Part shown: in pieces, positions 51,557-56,185 of the stretch
Layout of the letters: each line of letters opens with the position of its first letter
How positions within the stretch are numbered: position 1 is the stretch's first letter
From: Pedobacter sp.
GTDB taxonomy: Bacteria > Bacteroidota > Bacteroidia > Sphingobacteriales > Sphingobacteriaceae
Direction of reading: 5' to 3'
Assembly: GCA_025351765.1 (NCBI GenBank)
Contig: JANXVH010000036.1
Location: forward strand, 1 to 56,185
DNA length: 56,185 nucleotides
Notes under the pieces: model-generated
Database searches by the model: none
What the model saw: only the letters and a program-made list of their open reading frames with translations
What the model was told of the DNA's origin: nothing
Translations under genes and position numbers: made by a program

Positions 51557-52840
51557 TTGGACAATACCAACGCCACAGAACAACCCATACCCTTTTATGC
51601 AGCGCTCCTTTACAGAGAATTTCGTTCCTACCTGGGTATGCGCTTTTTCTTCACCTTCGCTTATCAAATGCAAGCTGTTATTATCGGCTTTCACATCTAC
51701 CAACTTACCCATGATCCTCTTGCCCTTGGCTTAGTGGGTCTTTGCGAAGCGATACCTGCTATTAGCATTGCCTTGTATGGCGGATACATAGCAGACAAAT
51801 CTGAAAAAAGAGGTTTACTTTTAAAAGTATTTACAGGTGTTTTTCTATGCTCGTTAGTAATGCTCATCGTTACCACAAAACAGATGCATCAATACGTACC
51901 AGCAAGCTCAATTGTGCCCATCATGTACCTGATGGTATTTGGAATTGGAATTGCAAGGGGCTTTTTTAGTCCGGCTACGTTCTCACTAATGGCCCAGATA
52001 GTCCCTAAAAAGCTGTATCCAAACTCAAGTACCTGGAACAGTTCCAGCTGGCAGGCAGCTTCAATTTTGGGGCCTATGACTGGTGGATTACTCTACGCCT
52101 ACCAGGGAATCACAATTACCTATTATGTAATCATCGCATTTATCTTCATAGCATTGGTTTGTATATTCTTTTTAAAACCACACCCACCAACATTTATACC
52201 TACTCAGAGCATTATTAAAAGTCTAACCGAAGGTGTTCAATTTGTCTTCAAAAGCAAAATGATGCTAGGTGCAATGAGTCTGGATTTGTTCTCTGTATTT
52301 TTTGGAGGCGCAGTAGCTTTATTGCCTGTATTTGCAAATGATATCCTTAAGGTAGGCTCAGAAGGATTGGGACTGATGCGCGCAGCAGCTTCGCTGGGTG
52401 CAGTATTAACAATGCTAACCATGACCGTATTTTCTCCGATGAACAAACCATGGAGAAACCTCTTAATAGCAGTTGTCGGTTTTGGCAGCAGCATCATTTG
52501 CTATGGCCTGTCAAAAAGCTTTTATCTAACCCTAGTATTCCTGTTTATGGAAGGCGCATTTGATAGCGTAAGCGTTATTATCAGATCAACCATTATGCAG
52601 TTGCTTACACCAGATGAAATGCGCGGAAGAGTCTCTGCCGTAAACAGCATGTTTATTGGTTCCTCTAATGAGATTGGGGCATTTGAATCAGGTCTTACAG
52701 CTAAACTAATGAGAACAGTTCCCGCAGTAGTTTTCGGCGGAAGCATGACCATCATTATAGCAGCAATCACCTACTTCAAAACAAAAGAACTTACAAAATT
52801 AAGTCTTCAGGAAATCAACGAGCAGACCACCCAAGTTTAA
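51557..52840 (+). CDS. MFS transporter (enterobactin-exporter-like MFS_3)
   Basis: 427 aa with twelve hydrophobic segments, TTG start 31 bp after the ThiE-like gene; no nearby ATG precedes the first helix. The family sequence LYREFRSYLGMRFFFTFAYQMQ, the loop GGYIADKSEKRGLLLK (motif A) and TPDEMRGRVSAVNSMFIG near the C terminus fit the MFS_3/EntS group. The position suggests read-through from the TPP-controlled unit, but no terminator or promoter is clear between them. Substrate unknown; drug or siderophore export is the usual guess, and a thiamine-related substrate cannot be excluded. Confidence 0.88.
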   Translation: MDNTNATEQPIPFYAALLYREFRSYLGMRFFFTFAYQMQAVIIGFHIYQLTHDPLALGLVGLCEAIPAISIALYGGYIADKSEKRGLLLKVFTGVFLCSLVMLIVTTKQMHQYVPASSIVPIMYLMVFGIGIARGFFSPATFSLMAQIVPKKLYPNSSTWNSSSWQAASILGPMTGGLLYAYQGITITYYVIIAFIFIALVCIFFLKPHPPTFIPTQSIIKSLTEGVQFVFKSKMMLGAMSLDLFSVFFGGAVALLPVFANDILKVGSEGLGLMRAAASLGAVLTMLTMTVFSPMNKPWRNLLIAVVGFGSSIICYGLSKSFYLTLVFLFMEGAFDSVSVIIRSTIMQLLTPDEMRGRVSAVNSMFIGSSNEIGAFESGLTAKLMRTVPAVVFGGSMTIIIAAITYFKTKELTKLSLQEINEQTTQV

Positions 52841-52848
52841 TTAGTTAA

Positions 52849-54597
52849 CTAAACTGTTTCGCGTTCACCAATTTGTTGTCTCCACATCGCATAGTACAAA
52901 CCATTTTGATTTACCAACTCATCATGTCTACCCTGCTCAATCACGTTACCCTTTTCAAGTACATAAATTCTGTCTGCATGGCGAATGGTAGATAACCTGT
53001 GCGCAATAAGAATAGTAATGTGATTGGCAATATCAGAAACATCACGTATAGTGGCGGTAATCTCTTCCTCGGTTAAAGAATCCAAAGAAGAAGTCGCCTC
53101 ATCAAATACCAGGATATCTGGATTACGAAGAAGCGCACGAGCGATAGACAATCGTTGCTTTTCGCCACCAGAAACCTTTACCCCACCTTCGCCAATAACG
53201 GTATCCAATCCCTTATCAGCCCTTGCCAGCAAGTTCTGGCAGGCCGCCTGATTTAATACACGCAAGCAATCTTCATCTGTAGCATTAGGCCTCACAAACT
53301 GAAGGTTCTCTCTAATGGTTCCAGAAAATAATTGTGTATCCTGTGTTACAAAGCCAATCTTTTCCCTTAGAATATCTAAATCCAAATTTTTACTGCCAAT
53401 TCCATTATACCTGATCTCTCCAGATTTGGCATCATAAAGTCCAACCAACAGTTTTACTAGCGTTGTTTTACCTGAGCCAGACGGCCCTACAAAAGCAATA
53501 GTTTCTCCAATTCTGGTATTGAAGCTAATGCCATTCAAGGCATTGGTAGAAGCAGATTGATGCTTAAAGCCAACCTCATCAAACTCCAATTGGGTAATCT
53601 GGTCAATCGGAACAGGATTATCCGGCTTCTTATCTTTCGGGATCGACATAATGCGCTCAAAATTACCGAGAGAAACCTCGGTTTCACGATATACATTGAT
53701 AATATTTCCAAGCTCCTGTAGCGGCCCGAAAATAAAGAACGAATAGATAAATAAGGAGAAAAACTCACCAACACTAATTCGGCCGGCAAAGATCAGGTAC
53801 ATCATTAAAAAGAGCAGCCCGTTTCTCAATAAATTTACAAAAGTTCCTTGTATAAAGCTCAAGCTTCTAATGTACTTCACTTTCTTTAACTCCAGCCCCA
53901 GGATCTTAATAGTAGTGGTATTTAACCTGCTAATCTCCTGCTTAGCTAAACCCAAACTTTTAACGAGTTCAATGTTCCTTAAAGATTCAGTAGTAGAACC
54001 CGCTAATGCAGTAGTTTCTGCAACAATACTTTTCTGAACTGTTTTAATACGCTTGCTCAAAAAGGAACTTAAAAATCCTAACAACGGAATAAAAGAGAAA
54101 TAAACAACAGCAATTACCCAGTAAACGTTTATTGCATATACCGTTACAAAAATAATTCCTATCAAACTGGTAAACAATACGTTCACCACTGCCTGCACCA
54201 ATTTTTCGGTATCAGTTCTAACCTTCTGTAAAATCCCTAAGGTTTCACCGCTGCGTTGATCTTCAAAAACCTGGTAAGGTAATTCTAAGGAATGCGCTAA
54301 TCCGTCAGAATAGATCTGTGCACCTAACCTCTGGGTAATTACGTTTACATAATAATCCTGAAAATTCTTAGCAATCCTGGATACCATCGCAGCACCCATG
54401 GCCAAAAGTATCAGCACACCAGCACCCCGTATAAACTCTTGAGTAGTAAAATGTTTGTAATTGGTTACATACTTATCAATGATCAGCCTAAATACATACG
54501 GATCAAGAAAAGAGAAGATCTGGTTTACCGCGGCAAGAAATAAAGCCAAAAATATAAGGCTTTTATAATTTTTTAAATAGCTAAAAAGTAATTTCAT
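52849..54597 (-). CDS. Type I ABC exporter, fused permease-ATPase
   Basis: 582 aa. Six transmembrane helices (about 15-310) are followed by an ATP-binding domain: Walker A GPSGSGKTTL (about 366), Q-loop GFVTQDTQLFSG, signature VSGGEKQRLS (about 478), Walker B ILVFDEATSSLD and IAHRLSTIRHAD. It would act as a homodimer exporting lipids, peptides or drugs; the cargo is not evident from sequence or neighbours. It is convergent with the MFS gene, 8 bp apart, and is separated by the frr terminator from pyrH-frr upstream. Confidence 0.92.
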   Translation of the reverse strand: MKLLFSYLKNYKSLIFLALFLAAVNQIFSFLDPYVFRLIIDKYVTNYKHFTTQEFIRGAGVLILLAMGAAMVSRIAKNFQDYYVNVITQRLGAQIYSDGLAHSLELPYQVFEDQRSGETLGILQKVRTDTEKLVQAVVNVLFTSLIGIIFVTVYAINVYWVIAVVYFSFIPLLGFLSSFLSKRIKTVQKSIVAETTALAGSTTESLRNIELVKSLGLAKQEISRLNTTTIKILGLELKKVKYIRSLSFIQGTFVNLLRNGLLFLMMYLIFAGRISVGEFFSLFIYSFFIFGPLQELGNIINVYRETEVSLGNFERIMSIPKDKKPDNPVPIDQITQLEFDEVGFKHQSASTNALNGISFNTRIGETIAFVGPSGSGKTTLVKLLVGLYDAKSGEIRYNGIGSKNLDLDILREKIGFVTQDTQLFSGTIRENLQFVRPNATDEDCLRVLNQAACQNLLARADKGLDTVIGEGGVKVSGGEKQRLSIARALLRNPDILVFDEATSSLDSLTEEEITATIRDVSDIANHITILIAHRLSTIRHADRIYVLEKGNVIEQGRHDELVNQNGLYYAMWRQQIGERETV

Positions 54598-54657
54598 TAA
54601 ATATCAGTTGTCTGGTTAATCTCAAGAGGGTTATTGGGATACTTCTCAAAAATAAAC

Positions 54658-54689
54658 AAAGGGAATGATGCATTCGCTTCATTCCCTTT
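54658..54689 (-). terminator. Intrinsic terminator of pyrH-frr
   Basis: An 11-bp perfect stem (AAAGGGAATGA with its complement) and a 10-nt loop, followed on the minus strand by TGTTTATTTTT. It is 27 bp past the frr stop. Confidence 0.87.
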
Positions 54690-54715
54690 ATATTACTTAA
54701 AAATTATAATGTAAC

Positions 54716-55279
54716 TTAAACCGTCATTACATCTTTTTCTTTTACTTCTGCATGCTTATCTACTTTAATGATATAAGCATCCGTAATTTTTTGTACTTCA
54801 GCTTCACCAGTTTTGATCTCATCATCAGAAACACTTTCACCTTTCAACTTCTTGATTTTTTCGTTGGCATCTTTACGGATGTTACGCACCGTTACACGGC
54901 CACGCTCAGCTTCTTCCTTTACTTTTTTAACCAGGTCTTTTCTTCTTTCCTCTGTTAACGGCGGAACCATTAGTCTGATTACAATACCATCATTCTGCGG
55001 ATTAATGCCAATATTGGCTTCCATAATTGCACGTTCAATTGGAACCAATAAAGACTTTTCCCATGGCTGTACAATCAGCGTGCGGGCATCAGGAGTGTTA
55101 ATACTTGCCACTTGGCTAAGCGCAGTTGCGCTACCGTAATAGTCAACCATAATACCATCCAGCATTCCTGCAGAAGCTTTTCCTGCACGGATTTTTGTTA
55201 GTTCAGACTCGCAATGCAAAATTGCTCTGTCCATCGCTGCCTGGGCATCTTGTAATTGTTTGTTTATGAGGTCATTCAT
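54716..55279 (-). CDS. frr: Ribosome recycling factor
   Basis: 187 aa, the usual length. RRF works with EF-G to split the post-termination ribosome. Its three-helix bundle is clear: CESELTKIRAGKASAGMLDGI, VDYYGSATALSQVASINTPD (the small beta domain), VQPWEKSLLVPIERAIMEAN, VPPLTEERRKDLVKKVKEEA and VRNIRKDANEKIKKLK. It follows pyrH by 8 bp; the pyrH-frr pair is conserved in most bacteria. Confidence 0.97.
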   Translation of the reverse strand: MNDLINKQLQDAQAAMDRAILHCESELTKIRAGKASAGMLDGIMVDYYGSATALSQVASINTPDARTLIVQPWEKSLLVPIERAIMEANIGINPQNDGIVIRLMVPPLTEERRKDLVKKVKEEAERGRVTVRNIRKDANEKIKKLKGESVSDDEIKTGEAEVQKITDAYIIKVDKHAEVKEKDVMTV

Positions 55280-55287
55280 ACTGATAT

Positions 55288-55992
55288 TTATCTAACTAAT
55301 GTTCCTATTTTTTCTCCATTAGCAATCTTCATAAAATTGCCTGCTTTGTTCATGTCAAATACAATAATCGGAAGTTTGTTTTCCTCGCAAAGCGTGAATG
55401 CCGTCATGTCCATTACATTCAAACTTTTAGCATAAACCTCTTTAAAGGAGATTTCAGCATACTTTGTAGCTGAAGGATCTTTTTCCGGATCTGCTGTGTA
55501 AATACCATCAACGCGTGTTCCTTTCAATACAACATCAGCTTTGATTTCTATAGCGCGGAGCGCCGCCGCAGAATCCGTTGTGAAATAAGGATTTCCGGTT
55601 CCGGCACCAAAGATAACAATACGTCCTTTTTCTAGATGCCTAACAGCTCTTCTGCGAATAAAAGGCTCACAAATCTGTTCCATTTTAATAGCAGTGAGCA
55701 ATCTGGTCTTTAAGCCTACCTTTTCTAATGCATCCTGAAGTGCCATACTATTGATCACTGTGGCAAGCATACCCATGTAATCAGCCTGTGACCTTTCCAT
55801 TCCGGATTTTTCTGCGCTTAGTCCTCTAAAAATATTACCGCCTCCAATTACAATAGCGATCTCAAGACCTTCGTCATGAACAGCTTTAATGTCTTCGGCG
55901 TACTTTCTTACCACCTCGTTATCAATTCCGTATTGCTTATCGCCCATTAGCGATTCGCCACTTAACTTCAGCAGGATCCTTTTATACTTCAT
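55288..55992 (-). CDS. pyrH: Uridylate kinase
   Basis: 234 aa, amino-acid-kinase fold. PyrH phosphorylates UMP to UDP as a hexamer. Motifs: [15 protein letters not shown] at the N terminus, [11 protein letters not shown], the UMP-binding [14 protein letters not shown], and [37 protein letters not shown] lies near the end. The usual rpsB-tsf genes are not immediately upstream: 193 bp of non-coding sequence lie there with a promoter whose start point would fall on the ATG. Confidence 0.97.
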   Translation of the reverse strand: MKYKRILLKLSGESLMGDKQYGIDNEVVRKYAEDIKAVHDEGLEIAIVIGGGNIFRGLSAEKSGMERSQADYMGMLATVINSMALQDALEKVGLKTRLLTAIKMEQICEPFIRRRAVRHLEKGRIVIFGAGTGNPYFTTDSAAALRAIEIKADVVLKGTRVDGIYTADPEKDPSATKYAEISFKEVYAKSLNVMDMTAFTLCEENKLPIIVFDMNKAGNFMKIANGEKIGTLVR

Positions 55993-55997
55993 GGCCT

Positions 55998-56028
55998 CAA
56001 AAATAGCTATTTAATTTCTGATGCCCAA
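55998..56028 (-). promoter_or_regulatory. Bacteroidota-type promoter abutting pyrH
   Basis: On the minus strand TTG, a 20-nt spacer and TATTTTTG (55998-56005), only 5 nt before the pyrH ATG. The predicted transcription start coincides with the start codon. Confidence 0.55.
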
Positions 56029-56157
56029 ATGTTCAACTCCCGCAACCAGGGCAGACGCATTAAAATAAGTCACGGGACACATTTTATATAAGCAATTAAT
56101 AATCAGTTATTTATTTTTTTTCATGGTTTATTTTTTGTATATTTATCTGACAATCAG

Positions 56158-56185
56158 ATGGATACAAAAAACAAGACAAGTGCCA
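56158..56185 (+). CDS. Possible start of a truncated gene at the right edge
   Basis: An ATG at 56158 opens a frame (MDTKNKTSA) that runs off the window. Nine codons are not enough to identify a gene, and no clear promoter is seen, although the upstream 150 bp are AT-rich and free of other genes. Confidence 0.25.

Noticed and set aside
1..56185. tRNA, rRNA or CRISPR features
   Set aside because: I looked in the spacers on both strands and saw no cloverleaf with TTCGAATC-like T arm, no rRNA sequence and no regularly spaced repeats.

Overview
The window is a chromosomal segment of a low-GC Bacteroidota bacterium, most likely of the Sphingobacteriaceae (Pedobacter-like). This rests on: AT-rich spacers; putative promoters of the Bacteroidota form (TTG or TTTG, about 19 nt, then TAnnTTTG) instead of the sigma70 form; almost no Shine-Dalgarno sites and several TTG starts; lineage-typical families (DUF4270 lipoprotein, DUF6266, AURKAIP1/COX24-domain microprotein, an OmpA protein with a TSP3-like calcium repeat, LemA with DUF3137); and the order panD-panC / starch-synthase-like / DUF4270 / glmS. 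I see no rRNA, tRNA, CRISPR, insertion sequence or prophage. The content is mostly core genome with an accessory glycan cluster.

Layout. 1-5.4 kb: a cyanophycin locus, with cphB, an isoaspartyl peptidase and an exported TPR protein on the minus strand, divergent from cphA. 5.4-12.1 kb: S1/P1 nuclease, a small lipoprotein, fumC, a class C serine hydrolase, recG and ridA. 12.2-13.6 kb: a major OmpA-family outer-membrane protein. 13.9-22.0 kb: a surface-glycan cluster of five glycosyltransferase genes (one a GT32-GT2 fusion), a type I ABC exporter and an interspersed meaB. 22.2-27.0 kb: rimP-nusA-infB. 27.2-31.3 kb: DUF6266, a lipoprotein, a small membrane protein, an acyl-CoA dehydrogenase and panC-panD. 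31.4-35.6 kb: an incomplete starch-synthase-like protein, a DUF4270 lipoprotein and glmS. 35.7-41.8 kb: ssb, mutY, an HU protein, a TPR protein, a 29-aa basic microprotein, the RNase E/G gene and radA. 42.2-46.5 kb: lemA, a DUF3137 gene and carB. 46.7-52.8 kb: a thiamine-scavenging locus (PnuC-type transporter, P-loop kinase, TPP riboswitch, TonB-dependent receptor, ThiE-like enzyme, MFS transporter). 52.8-56.0 kb: an ABC exporter and pyrH-frr.

How the genes work together. CphA would polymerise Asp and Arg, cyanophycinase would cut the polymer to beta-Asp-Arg, and the isoaspartyl peptidase would release the amino acids: a full nitrogen-storage cycle in a heterotroph. In the thiamine locus a TPP aptamer precedes the outer-membrane receptor and ThiE-like gene, while the inner-membrane transporter and kinase have their own promoter upstream. 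Strong hairpins with U-rich tails lie just before glmS and rimP with little or no room for a promoter after them, which suggests leader-mediated control.

The most rewarding places for a second look are the riboswitch expression platform and the TTG start behind it, the starch-synthase half-protein that has lost the KTGGL motif, the GT32-GT2 fusion, CarB without its allosteric domain, and two promoters that place the predicted transcription start on the start codon (pnuC-type and pyrH). I found no clearly new multi-gene system; the novelty is in these individual features.
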